In this document: positions 7,960 to 15,541 of the stretch, piece by piece
Layout of the letters: the number at the start of each line of letters is the position of its first letter
How positions within the stretch are numbered: position 1 is the stretch's first letter
NCBI RefSeq assembly: GCF_001612805.1
Contig: NZ_BDBD01000028.1
Span: forward strand, 1 to 44,621
Source: Nocardia coubleae NBRC 108252
GTDB taxonomy: Bacteria; Actinomycetota; Actinomycetes; Mycobacteriales; Mycobacteriaceae
DNA: 44,621 nt
Direction of reading: 5' to 3'
Notes under the pieces: model-generated
Told to the model about the DNA's origin: nothing
The model's database searches: none
What the model saw: only the letters and a program-made list of their open reading frames with translations
Position numbers and translations under genes: made by a program

Positions 7960-7988
7960 TTGCCGTGTCGCCGGTGCGGAGTTAAATT
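7960..7988 (+). promoter_or_regulatory. Promoter of the ABC exporter operon
   Basis: TTGCCG-N17-TAAATT, with the -10 lying inside the left arm of the palindrome at 7985-8020. A repressor bound there would block RNA polymerase. Confidence 0.6.
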
Positions 7989-8020
7989 CATCGAGTAGTG
8001 AATTCAACACTTGATGAATT
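7985..8020 (+). promoter_or_regulatory. 36-bp operator-like palindrome before the ABC exporter
   Basis: An imperfect palindrome centred on GAATTC at 8000-8005, with outer arms AATTCATC and GATGAATT. It is strongly AT-rich against a GC-rich background and overlaps the -10. The TetR regulator encoded at the end of the same gene group is the natural candidate ligand. The ATG of the ATPase gene follows 9 bp later. Confidence 0.7.
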
Positions 8021-8029
8021 GAGGCGACC

Positions 8030-8761
8030 ATGTCGCGCACCGCATCACCACCCGCCGTGGAAGTGGTAGGACTGACCGTCCGCCGAGGTAAACGCACAGT
8101 GCTCCACGGACTGGACCTCCAGATCGAGCCGGGAACCATCACCGGGCTGCTCGGGCCGTCCGGATGTGGCAAGACCACCCTGATGCGCAGCATCGTCGGC
8201 ACCCAGCTGGTGGAATCGGGCACGGTCACCGTCCTGGGCGAAGCCGCGGGTAGCGGCGGGTTGCGACACCGGGTCGGGTACGTCACCCAGGCGCCGAGCA
8301 TCTACGCCGATATCAGCGTCCGCGACAATGTCGCCTACTTCGCGGCGCTCTACGGGCGCGACCGCGACGACACCGAATCCGCCCTCGCCGCAGTCGGTTT
8401 GACCGATCACGCCGACCAGCTGGGCGACGAGCTCTCCGGTGGGCAGAAGACCCGCGCCTCGCTGGCGTGCGCACTGGTCGGCAAGCCCGAGCTGCTGGTT
8501 CTCGACGAACCGACCGTAGGCCTCGATCCGGTGCTGCGGGTGGAACTGTGGCAGCGATTCCGCGAATTGGCCTCGGCGGGAACGACCCTGCTCGTCTCGA
8601 GTCATGTGATGGACGAGGCCGAACACTGCGACCGGCTGCTGCTGATGCGCGACGGCGAGCTTGTCGCCCAGCTCAGCCCCGCCGAACTGCGGGAACGCAC
8701 CGGCGAACAGAATCTCGAAACGGCGTTCCTCGCCCTGATCACGAAGGGAACGCGGGCATGA
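8030..8761 (+). CDS. ABC transporter ATP-binding protein (drug-exporter type)
   Basis: A 243-residue ATPase with Walker A GPSGCGKTT at about 43-51, the signature LSGGQKTRASLA, Walker B LLVLDEPTVGLDP and the H-loop SSHVMDEAE. The layout is that of DrrA/CcmA-like exporter ATPases. The stop overlaps the start of the permease gene as ATGA, so the two are translationally coupled and should form the transporter together. In M. tuberculosis the equivalents appear to be Rv1687c and Rv1686c, next to a TetR gene. The substrate is unknown. AGGCGACC before the ATG gives a weak ribosome-binding site. Confidence 0.93.
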   Translation: MSRTASPPAVEVVGLTVRRGKRTVLHGLDLQIEPGTITGLLGPSGCGKTTLMRSIVGTQLVESGTVTVLGEAAGSGGLRHRVGYVTQAPSIYADISVRDNVAYFAALYGRDRDDTESALAAVGLTDHADQLGDELSGGQKTRASLACALVGKPELLVLDEPTVGLDPVLRVELWQRFRELASAGTTLLVSSHVMDEAEHCDRLLLMRDGELVAQLSPAELRERTGEQNLETAFLALITKGTRA

Positions 8762-9513
8762 GCACTCCCTACACCGCGACCACCGGCAGGATCCTGCGAC
8801 AGCTGCGCAACGATCACCGCACCGTCGCCATGATCCTCGTCGTCCCCGCCCTGCTGATGACGCTGCTGTACTTCATCTATCAGGACACACCACAGGCGCC
8901 ACACGCTCCCCTGACCTTGTTCGACCGGGTAGGCATCACCATGCTCGGCATCCTTCCGTTCATCGTGATGTTCCTGATCACCGCCATCGCCATGCAGCGC
9001 GAACGCACCTCCGGCACCTTGGAACGGCTGCTCACCACTCCCCTGCGCAAACTGGATCTGCTCGCCGGATACGGCACCGCGTTCTCGCTGGCAGCCGCCG
9101 CGCAAGCCGCCGTGGCCTGTGTTGTGGCGTTCTGGCTGCTCGATCTCGAGGCAGCCGGTAGTCCGGGGTGGGTGATGCTGATCGCCGTGGTCGACGCGGT
9201 GTGTGGGGTGGCGCTCGGCCTGCTCGCCAGCGCTTTCGCCCGGACGGAATTCCAGGCGGTGCAGTTCATGCCGGTGATCGTCGCGCCGCAGATCTTCCTG
9301 TGCGGCTTGCTCGTTCCGCGCGATCGGCTGCCCGGCTGGCTCGAGGCGATCAGCGATGTGCTGCCGTTGAGTTACGCCGTCGACGCGCTCCAAGAGGTGT
9401 CGACCAATGCCGAAGCCACCGCGACGATGTGGCGCGATATCGCCGTCGTTGCCGGGTTCGCGGTTGTGGCACTGTGTCTTGGCGCGGCGACGCTGCGCAG
9501 ACGCACGCCGTAG
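8758..9513 (+). CDS. ABC-2 type transporter permease
   Basis: A 251-residue membrane protein with six predicted helices of the ABC-2 permease family. MILVVPALLMTLLYFIY begins the first helix, the conserved stretch RERTSGTLERLLTTPL follows at about residues 81-96, and the C-terminal LPLSYAVDAL is the typical family ending. It pairs with the ATPase whose stop codon overlaps its start. It is followed by 51 bp and then the TetR gene on the same strand. Export of a hydrophobic compound is inferred from the family; the substrate cannot be read from the sequence. Confidence 0.92.
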   Translation: MSTPYTATTGRILRQLRNDHRTVAMILVVPALLMTLLYFIYQDTPQAPHAPLTLFDRVGITMLGILPFIVMFLITAIAMQRERTSGTLERLLTTPLRKLDLLAGYGTAFSLAAAAQAAVACVVAFWLLDLEAAGSPGWVMLIAVVDAVCGVALGLLASAFARTEFQAVQFMPVIVAPQIFLCGLLVPRDRLPGWLEAISDVLPLSYAVDALQEVSTNAEATATMWRDIAVVAGFAVVALCLGAATLRRRTP

Positions 9514-9564
9514 CGGAGCACGGCGCGGAGCGGGTCCGCACGTCGGTCGGTGAGGAGTCCTGGG

Positions 9565-10185
9565 ATGAGCGCGAAGAGATCGCCCGGCACACGGTCGGGG
9601 CGACGGCCGGGCAATGTCGACACCCGGGCGGCGATCCTCGACGCCGCCCGCGCGCGCTTCGCGGAGGCCGGGTTCGACAAGACCTCGATCCGCGCGGTTG
9701 CCGCCGCCGCGCAGGTCGACCCCGCCCTCGTGCACCACTACTTCGGCACCAAGCAGCAGCTGTTCGCGGCCGTCGTCGAATTCCCGGTCGACCCGGAAGC
9801 CACTCTCGCCATTGTGGATTCGGCGCCGCTGGACGAGCTCGGTGCGGCGATCGTGCGCGCGGTGGTCGGGATATGGGACTCACCCGCCGGGCCGGGCATC
9901 GTCGCCATGGTGCGCAGCATGCTCACCGGCGACGCCGACATGACCCGCACATTCCTGCTGAAGGTGGTGCTGGAACGGGTGCGGGCCCGGATCGCGCGAC
10001 CGGACGACGACGGTCACGCCCGTGTGTCACTGGCGGCCGCTCAGATGATGGGTGTCCTGATCGCGCGCAAAGTGATCTGTGTGGAGCCGCTTGCCTCGAT
10101 GCCGCTCGACGCGGTCGTCGAGGCGGTCGGGCCGAGTATGCAGCGGTACCTGACGGGCGCGATCGATGCCGCTCAGCCGTGCTGA
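9565..10185 (+). CDS. TetR-family transcriptional regulator
   Basis: A 206-residue one-component regulator. The N-terminal helix-turn-helix lies at about residues 16-62, with TSIRAVAAAAQVDPALVHHY as the recognition segment followed by FGTKQQLF. The C-terminal ligand domain is of the type in which IVAMVRSML and a TFLLKVVLERV helix occur. The ATG at 9565 has GAGGAG eight bases upstream, so it is chosen over the in-frame GTG at 9550. It follows the exporter genes on the same strand and probably represses the operon through the palindrome at 7985-8020. It converges with the Trm112-like gene, 6 bp apart. Confidence 0.92.
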   Translation: MSAKRSPGTRSGRRPGNVDTRAAILDAARARFAEAGFDKTSIRAVAAAAQVDPALVHHYFGTKQQLFAAVVEFPVDPEATLAIVDSAPLDELGAAIVRAVVGIWDSPAGPGIVAMVRSMLTGDADMTRTFLLKVVLERVRARIARPDDDGHARVSLAAAQMMGVLIARKVICVEPLASMPLDAVVEAVGPSMQRYLTGAIDAAQPC

Positions 10186-10191
10186 ACCGGC

Positions 10192-10416
10192 TCAGGATTC
10201 GGCGAGGAAGAATTCGTGTTCGGCGTCGGTGACGTCGCGGGCCTCGTCGATCAGCAGCACCGGGATGCCGTTGTCGACCGGGTAGGCGCGACGCAGGCGG
10301 GGGTTGTAGAGCACGCTGGCACCGGCTTCGGTGCGCACCAGCTGCAGCGGGCCCTTGTCCTGGGGGCAGGCCAGCAGGCCGAGCAGAGTTGCGTCGATGG
10401 TGGATTCGTGCGCCAT
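10192..10416 (-). CDS. Trm112-like small protein (UPF0434)
   Basis: A 74-residue protein with LLGLLACPQDKGPLQL, then YPVDNGIPVLLIDEAR, the hallmark of Trm112/YcaR-like proteins. In eukaryotes and archaea Trm112 activates methyltransferases; bacterial forms are poorly characterised. Only one cysteine is left, so a zinc site is unlikely. It lies 9 bp after gtrA on the same strand and is probably in one transcript with it. The M. tuberculosis counterpart is likely Rv1684, which also neighbours a TetR gene. Confidence 0.85.
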   Translation of the reverse strand: MAHESTIDATLLGLLACPQDKGPLQLVRTEAGASVLYNPRLRRAYPVDNGIPVLLIDEARDVTDAEHEFFLAES

Positions 10417-10425
10417 GTGCCTAAC

Positions 10426-10869
10426 CTACCGCGCCCGCCGGAACGAGATGTAGCGGTGTCCGAAGAAGCTGAGTACCGCGACCAGACCCATCACCACCAC
10501 CGACGCGGGTTCGGCGGGAAACCCGAACGCCTTCACCGCGAGTTCCACGAGCACCACGTTCAGCACGAGCCCACCCGCGTTCACGCCACAGAAGGCGACG
10601 AAGTCACGCAGGAGTCTGCCGCTGACCCGGAATACCAGGGTCCGGTGCAGGACGAACGCCACCACCGTGCTCACCGCGTACGCGGCGACGACGGACAGGC
10701 CGGGGCGGTCGTCGCCGAGCACCTGCAACCAGCACACGACGAGCACCATGCCGAGCAGCGTGTTGAACCCGCCGACGATCGCGAAGGCCAGTTCCTGACG
10801 TTTGACGATCCGCAGCAGTGGGCCCGGCGTGGCGAGCACGCCGTCGGTGGGGACCGCCTCGGTGGTCAT
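10426..10869 (-). CDS. GtrA-family flippase-like membrane protein
   Basis: A 147-residue protein with four predicted membrane helices of the GtrA/DPMS family. The first helix has FAIVGGFNTLLGMVLVV, and HRTLVFRV between helices two and three and a terminal SFFGHRYISFRR match family positions. GtrA proteins are thought to flip polyprenyl-phosphate-linked sugars across the membrane. Its ATG overlaps the stop of the upstream GT-C gene by four bases, and a GtrB-like transferase is divergent from that gene. Together they form a three-component sugar-transfer system. The sugar is not known. Confidence 0.9.
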   Translation of the reverse strand: MTTEAVPTDGVLATPGPLLRIVKRQELAFAIVGGFNTLLGMVLVVCWLQVLGDDRPGLSVVAAYAVSTVVAFVLHRTLVFRVSGRLLRDFVAFCGVNAGGLVLNVVLVELAVKAFGFPAEPASVVVMGLVAVLSFFGHRYISFRRAR

Positions 10870-13106
10870 CGCAGCGCGTCCGCGAGTTCGGCGTCGCCGT
10901 CGGGGATGGTTTCCGCGGCGGGCGCTTCCTGTTCGGGTTTGCGGCCGCGCACGTACAGCCACTGGAAGAACGCGACCCCGAGCAGGCCCAGGCCGATCGC
11001 GGCACCGCCGATCTTCCAGCCCGGCGGACGCCAGGTGAGTTCGAGTGCGGCATCGGTGGTTCCGGCGGGGATGTCGACGGCGACGAAGCTCTTGGCGACC
11101 ACCTTGAACGGGATGTCCTTGCCGTCGAGGCTCACCCGGTAGCCCGGCCAGCCCAGCCGCGCGAACACCACCCGTCCACCGTTTTCCGAGCTCACCCGCA
11201 CCTTGCTGGTGGTGTCGCTCTCGGCGGTGGAGACGGCGGTCGCGTTCTCGACGGCCGAGATGCGGCCGTTGCGGGTGGAGATCAGCCCGTTCTCGCGTTC
11301 GAGCACCGCGATGTACTTCTCGTGGCCGGGGTAGTCGACCCACTTCCAGCCCGTCGGGGCCGGTTGGGTGGCGGCGTCCGGGTAGAGGGCGCGGTGCAGA
11401 ACGACCCGGTCGACGTTCATCAGGTCGACCACGGTCTTGCCCGTGGACGGCTCGACGGCGAACGCGCGCCGGTAGGCGTCGGGGCAGACGCTGGTGTCCC
11501 AGCGCATGCAGAGCATGTCGCCGAACCAGTAGTGCCCGTTCGGGGTGTAGCCGCTGACGTAGGTGCGTTCGATGTCCTTGGCGTAGTTGCCGAACACCAG
11601 CGACCCGTAGGCGCCGTCGAGGGTGCGCTCCCCCGGCGGGATCAGGGCACGGTCACCGAGTTGCAAGGTGGTGCCCGCGAATTCGGGGAACGCGGCGCGG
11701 GCGGCGGCCCGGTCGCTCGGCAGGTTCCAGCTCATGGGTGTCGGCTGGGCGCGCTCGACCTGGATGTAGGCGATGGGGAACACCGCGATGATCGCGAGGG
11801 CGACCGCGGCGGTCGTGCTCTTCTGCACCGCCAGCCACACCACGGCCGCACCGAGCGCCGCGATCGCGAGCGCGGCGATCACGTGGGCGATCCAGTTGTG
11901 CGGGTCGGCCGAGAACGACCGCACCCACAGCAGTCCGATCAGCACGGCCGCCGCGATGCCTCGCGCCCGCCAGTCCTTGAAGGTCGCGAACCGGCCGAGC
12001 AGCACACAGACCAGCAGCAGCAGGCCGAGCGCGACCATCGGCAGCACCCGGGCAGGCCAGCGCAGCGGGCCGATGGTGCCGGGACCCGCGGTCCACATCA
12101 GTGCGGCGATGGCGAACACCGCGATACCGGTGAGTTCACGCCACGCACCGCGCGCCCGGTTCCAGTCCACGAATGCCAGTGCCGGAACGAGGAACCAGGC
12201 GATGTAGACCACCGGCATCGACTGCACGTAACCCCACCACGAGGTGAACGCGGGCAGCGTGGAGGGCAGGCTGGCGTTCAGCGACTCCGACCACGGGACG
12301 GTGAGGAACTGGTCGTTGTTGATCTGGGCGGTGCCGCGCCAGGTGACCTTCGCCGACAGCATGCTCGGCAGGTAGGTGGCCAGCCCGGCCAGCGCGGCGA
12401 GGCCGGAGACGAACAGCAACCGCAGCGTCGGTCGCCAGGTCCGCTGGTAGACCAGTTCGCCGACGGCGACCGCGCCGATCATCAGCCCGGCCTCGACCGC
12501 CGGGAAGATGTACTGCACCGAAATCGCCAGGTACAGATACACGAAAACGGGGATCGGGCCGCCGTTTCCGCGCGCGTAGCGCACACCGGACGCCCACGCG
12601 TGCACCATCCACGCGGTGCCGGTGAACGCCGTCATCCAGCTGGCCTCGTCGAAGAACAGCAGCCAGCCCGTGAACGGGATCGACACACCGGCCAGCGCCG
12701 CCCACTGCACGCGCGAGCCGTAGACCAGGCAGATCCGGTAGACACCGAGCCCGAGAATGATCGCGAAAATCAGCTTCACCACGGTCGCGTAGAGCACGAG
12801 GTTGTCCACCGAGGGCGCGATCAGATCGATCAGCAACTGCGGCGGATTCAGCAGGCCCGCTTCCTCGATGGCGTAATTGCCCGCCATCCAGTGCTCGGGA
12901 ACCATCACCGGCAGGTCGCCGTCGCGCAGCCGGTTGCCGAGCATCACCCACAGCGGCACGTACTGCGATTCGGTGTCGTCGGTGTAGAAGTGCCGGACGT
13001 TGGCGAGTAGCACCGCGCCATAGCCCGCGATCACGCCGAGGGCGGTGATCAAGCCCCAGATGTAGACCGAACGTCGGGACGGGTTTCTACTTTCCACCAC
13101 GAGCAC
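10866..13106 (-). CDS. YfhO-like GT-C glycosyltransferase, large membrane protein
   Basis: A 746-residue protein with about a dozen membrane helices followed by a soluble C-terminal domain (about 430-690) and one last helix near 705-725. The first extracytoplasmic loop has YTDDTESQY at 41-49, where acidic residues D43 and D44 are placed like the catalytic acids of GT-C enzymes. This class moves a sugar from a polyprenyl-phosphate donor to a cell-envelope acceptor outside the membrane. The gene is coupled to gtrA (ATGA overlap) and divergent from the GT2 and aminotransferase pair. The start is one of two nearby GTG codons (13106 or 13100); TAGGGT lies just upstream as a possible -10. The acceptor, perhaps arabinogalactan or a lipoglycan, is inference. 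Confidence 0.85.
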   Translation of the reverse strand: MLVVESRNPSRRSVYIWGLITALGVIAGYGAVLLANVRHFYTDDTESQYVPLWVMLGNRLRDGDLPVMVPEHWMAGNYAIEEAGLLNPPQLLIDLIAPSVDNLVLYATVVKLIFAIILGLGVYRICLVYGSRVQWAALAGVSIPFTGWLLFFDEASWMTAFTGTAWMVHAWASGVRYARGNGGPIPVFVYLYLAISVQYIFPAVEAGLMIGAVAVGELVYQRTWRPTLRLLFVSGLAALAGLATYLPSMLSAKVTWRGTAQINNDQFLTVPWSESLNASLPSTLPAFTSWWGYVQSMPVVYIAWFLVPALAFVDWNRARGAWRELTGIAVFAIAALMWTAGPGTIGPLRWPARVLPMVALGLLLLVCVLLGRFATFKDWRARGIAAAVLIGLLWVRSFSADPHNWIAHVIAALAIAALGAAVVWLAVQKSTTAAVALAIIAVFPIAYIQVERAQPTPMSWNLPSDRAAARAAFPEFAGTTLQLGDRALIPPGERTLDGAYGSLVFGNYAKDIERTYVSGYTPNGHYWFGDMLCMRWDTSVCPDAYRRAFAVEPSTGKTVVDLMNVDRVVLHRALYPDAATQPAPTGWKWVDYPGHEKYIAVLERENGLISTRNGRISAVENATAVSTAESDTTSKVRVSSENGGRVVFARLGWPGYRVSLDGKDIPFKVVAKSFVAVDIPAGTTDAALELTWRPPGWKIGGAAIGLGLLGVAFFQWLYVRGRKPEQEAPAAETIPDGDAELADALR

Positions 13107-13230
13107 CAGACCCTACAGGCATCCCCGCGTGACAGCGCCTCGCACAGCCCGATCCGGCACCGCCGACCCGTCACCGTGCGGTGTTAGAGTGCCCACACCC
13201 CTCGCCTGCCAAGACACCGAAAGTCGACCC

Positions 13231-14352
13231 ATGCCGCTTCCCACCGCACATTCGTCCCGGTCCGGCGCTGTGCCACGCGCGGGCGCCGCCGAGCGCAACG
13301 GTTCGCATCCGGTGCATTCGGTGTCGGTGGTCGTCCCCGTCTACCGGGGTGAGGACACGATCGCCGCGCTGGTCGCCGAACTGGACGGGCTCACCGGGCC
13401 GAGCACGACCCCGTCGGGTGCGCGGTTCGCGGTGGAGGAGATCATCCTCGTCCATGACAACGGGCCGGATCGCTCCGATGTGGTGCTGCAGGAACTGGAA
13501 GGCTCCTACCCGCAGGTGCGCGCGGTGTGGTTGAGCCGCAACTTCGGTCAGGACGCGGCGACCATCGCGGGCATGGCGGCCGCGCGGGGCGACTGGATCG
13601 TCACGATGGACGAGGACGGCCAGCACGACCCAGCCTTCATCGCCGACTTCCTCGACGCGGCACTGGCCTCGCGTGCGGATCTCGTCTACTCCAAGCCGTC
13701 CAACACCCGCCCGCACGGCTTCCTGCGCAACCTCACCTCGCGCGGCGCGAAGATCGTGCTGGCCACGGTGTTCGCCTTCCCCGATTCCACCCGGTTCGAG
13801 AGCTTCCGCCTGATCCGGGGCGATATCGGCCGTCAGCTCGCCGAGGTCGCGGCCAACGGCGTGTATCTGGATGTGGCGCTCACCTGGGTGGTCGGTAATA
13901 CGGTCTCGGTGCCGGTGGTGTTGCGTGCCGAGGGCCGCGACGAGTCCGGCTACAACTACCGTCGCCTGTTCTCGCTGTTCTGGAAGATGGTGTTGTGCAG
14001 CGGAACTCGTGGCCTGCGGCTGGTGAGCATGCTCGGAGTGAGCCTGGCACTGGCCGGTGTCGCGATGGCCGCGTTCATCGTGGTGCAGGCGCTCACCCAG
14101 GACAATCACGACCCCGAGGGCTGGGCGTCGATCATCGTCGTGCTGCTGCTGTGCTCGGGCGCCACCCTGTTCTCGCTCGGCCTGATCGCGGAGTATCTCG
14201 GTGTGGCCCTGCACATCCTGGTCGGTAAGCCGCTGTACCTGACCGTGCAGACCCCGACACCGCGCCCGGATACGATGCACGCGCCGGTCTCCAACCATCG
14301 AGTCGACGTCGCGGTGCCGGCAGCCGTGACGGACAAGGACCTCCGCGAGTGA
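13231..14352 (+). CDS. GtrB/ArnC-like polyprenyl-phosphate glycosyltransferase (GT2)
   Basis: A 373-residue membrane-attached GT2 enzyme that should transfer a sugar from a nucleotide donor to polyprenyl phosphate on the cytoplasmic side. VSVVVPVYRGEDTI at 31-44 starts the GT-A fold, LSRNFGQDAA at 101-110 is the ArnC/GtrB family mark, and the metal-binding acids are DED at 127-129. Two C-terminal helices are at about 265-290 and 300-325. The ATG at 13231 is used; the frame stays open upstream but would cross the divergent promoter region. Its stop overlaps the start of the aminotransferase gene as GTGA. A TAGAGT at about 13185 could be its -10. Confidence 0.9.
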   Translation: MPLPTAHSSRSGAVPRAGAAERNGSHPVHSVSVVVPVYRGEDTIAALVAELDGLTGPSTTPSGARFAVEEIILVHDNGPDRSDVVLQELEGSYPQVRAVWLSRNFGQDAATIAGMAAARGDWIVTMDEDGQHDPAFIADFLDAALASRADLVYSKPSNTRPHGFLRNLTSRGAKIVLATVFAFPDSTRFESFRLIRGDIGRQLAEVAANGVYLDVALTWVVGNTVSVPVVLRAEGRDESGYNYRRLFSLFWKMVLCSGTRGLRLVSMLGVSLALAGVAMAAFIVVQALTQDNHDPEGWASIIVVLLLCSGATLFSLGLIAEYLGVALHILVGKPLYLTVQTPTPRPDTMHAPVSNHRVDVAVPAAVTDKDLRE

Positions 14353-15485
14353 ACGACCGCATCATCTTCAGCAGGCCGTTCCGTGCCGCCGCCGAGCGCG
14401 CCAACCTGTCGGCCGTCCTCGATTCCGATCACAGCCACGGCGACGGCCAGTTCACCAGGTCGGCAACGGCCAAGATCAAGGCCATCACCGGCGCCGAACA
14501 CGCGCTGCTCACCACCTCGTGCACGCACGCGCTGGAACTCGGTGCGCTGCTGCTCGAACTCGGCCCCGACGACGAAGTGATCGTGCCGAGTTTCGCGTTC
14601 ACCTCGGCCGCCACCGCGATGGCGCTGCGCGGGTCGACCTGTGTGTTCGTCGACATCGACGACGCGACCGGCAATATCGACCCCGCCGCGGCCGCCGAGG
14701 CGATCACCGAGCGCACCAAGGCGATCGTGGTGATGCACTACGGCGGTGTCGCCGCCGACATGGAACCGCTGCTGGCACTGGCCGCCCAGCACGGTGTGGC
14801 GATCGTCGAGGACAACGCGCACGGCCTCGGCGGAACCTGGCGCGGCAGGCAACTCGGCACCATCGGCACGGTGGGCACCCAGAGTTTCCACGACACCAAG
14901 AACGTCCATTGCGGCGAGGGCGGCGCGCTGCTGCTGTCGGACGAGATCCTGATGGGTCGCGCCGAGATCATGCGTGAAAAGGGCACCGACCGAGCCCGTT
15001 TCCTGCGCGGGCAGGTCGACAAGTACTCGTGGCAGGACATCGGTTCCAGCTACCTGCCCAGCGAACTCAACGCGGCGGTCCTCGACGCGCAACTGGCCGA
15101 GTTCGACACCATCCAGGCCGCCCGCCACCGGGTGTGGGACACCTACGCGGCCGCGCTGCCCGACTGGGCCGCCGCCAACGACGTGCGCCCGATGACGGTG
15201 CCCGCCGACCGTGGCCACACCGCGCACCTGTTCTACCTGCGGATGCCCACCGAGGACAGCCGCGACGGGATCATCGCGCACCTCGCCGAGCGCGGGATCG
15301 TCGCCCCGTTCCACTACATTCCGCTCGATTCGAGCCCGGCGGGGCTCAAGTACGGGCGCACTCCGGTGCCGTGCACGCGGTCGGCGGAGTTCTCGGCCAC
15401 CATCGTGCGGTTGCCGTTGTGGCCGATGCTCAGCGAGGCGCAGCTCGGTCGCGTCATCGATGCCGTCACGGAGTACCGCGTCTAG
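14349..15485 (+). CDS. WecE-like sugar aminotransferase (DegT/DnrJ/EryC1/StrS family)
   Basis: A 378-residue PLP enzyme. The PLP lysine is K184 in SFHDTKN, followed by CGEGGAL; this is close to the WecE sequence (SFHETKN in E. coli as recalled). The cofactor acid is D155 in VEDNAHGLGG. WecE makes dTDP-4-amino-4,6-dideoxygalactose from dTDP-4-keto-6-deoxyglucose. No dehydratase or thymidylyltransferase is in the window, so the substrate must come from elsewhere, for example RmlAB. The GTG start overlaps the GT2 stop, which links the amino sugar to that transferase. This resembles the logic of ArnB-ArnC-ArnT in Gram-negatives. Substrate identity is inference. Confidence 0.9.
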   Translation: MNDRIIFSRPFRAAAERANLSAVLDSDHSHGDGQFTRSATAKIKAITGAEHALLTTSCTHALELGALLLELGPDDEVIVPSFAFTSAATAMALRGSTCVFVDIDDATGNIDPAAAAEAITERTKAIVVMHYGGVAADMEPLLALAAQHGVAIVEDNAHGLGGTWRGRQLGTIGTVGTQSFHDTKNVHCGEGGALLLSDEILMGRAEIMREKGTDRARFLRGQVDKYSWQDIGSSYLPSELNAAVLDAQLAEFDTIQAARHRVWDTYAAALPDWAAANDVRPMTVPADRGHTAHLFYLRMPTEDSRDGIIAHLAERGIVAPFHYIPLDSSPAGLKYGRTPVPCTRSAEFSATIVRLPLWPMLSEAQLGRVIDAVTEYRV

Positions 15486-15496
15486 GTTTCGGAAAT

Positions 15497-15532
15497 GACG
15501 AAGGCCGCCCGGTTCGCCGGGCGGCCTTCGTC
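15497..15532. terminator. Bidirectional terminator hairpin
   Basis: A perfect 16-bp stem (inner arm GAAGGCCGCCCGG) with a TTCG loop lies between two convergent genes, 11 nt after the aminotransferase stop and 9 nt before the stop of the minus-strand fusion gene. The symmetry suits termination in both directions. Confidence 0.85.
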
Positions 15533-15541
15533 GTCGATGTG

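Noticed and set aside
10818..13010. 730-codon plus-strand frame opposite the YfhO-like gene
   Set aside because: The product is Arg, Gly and His rich with no domain. The minus-strand membrane protein explains the region.
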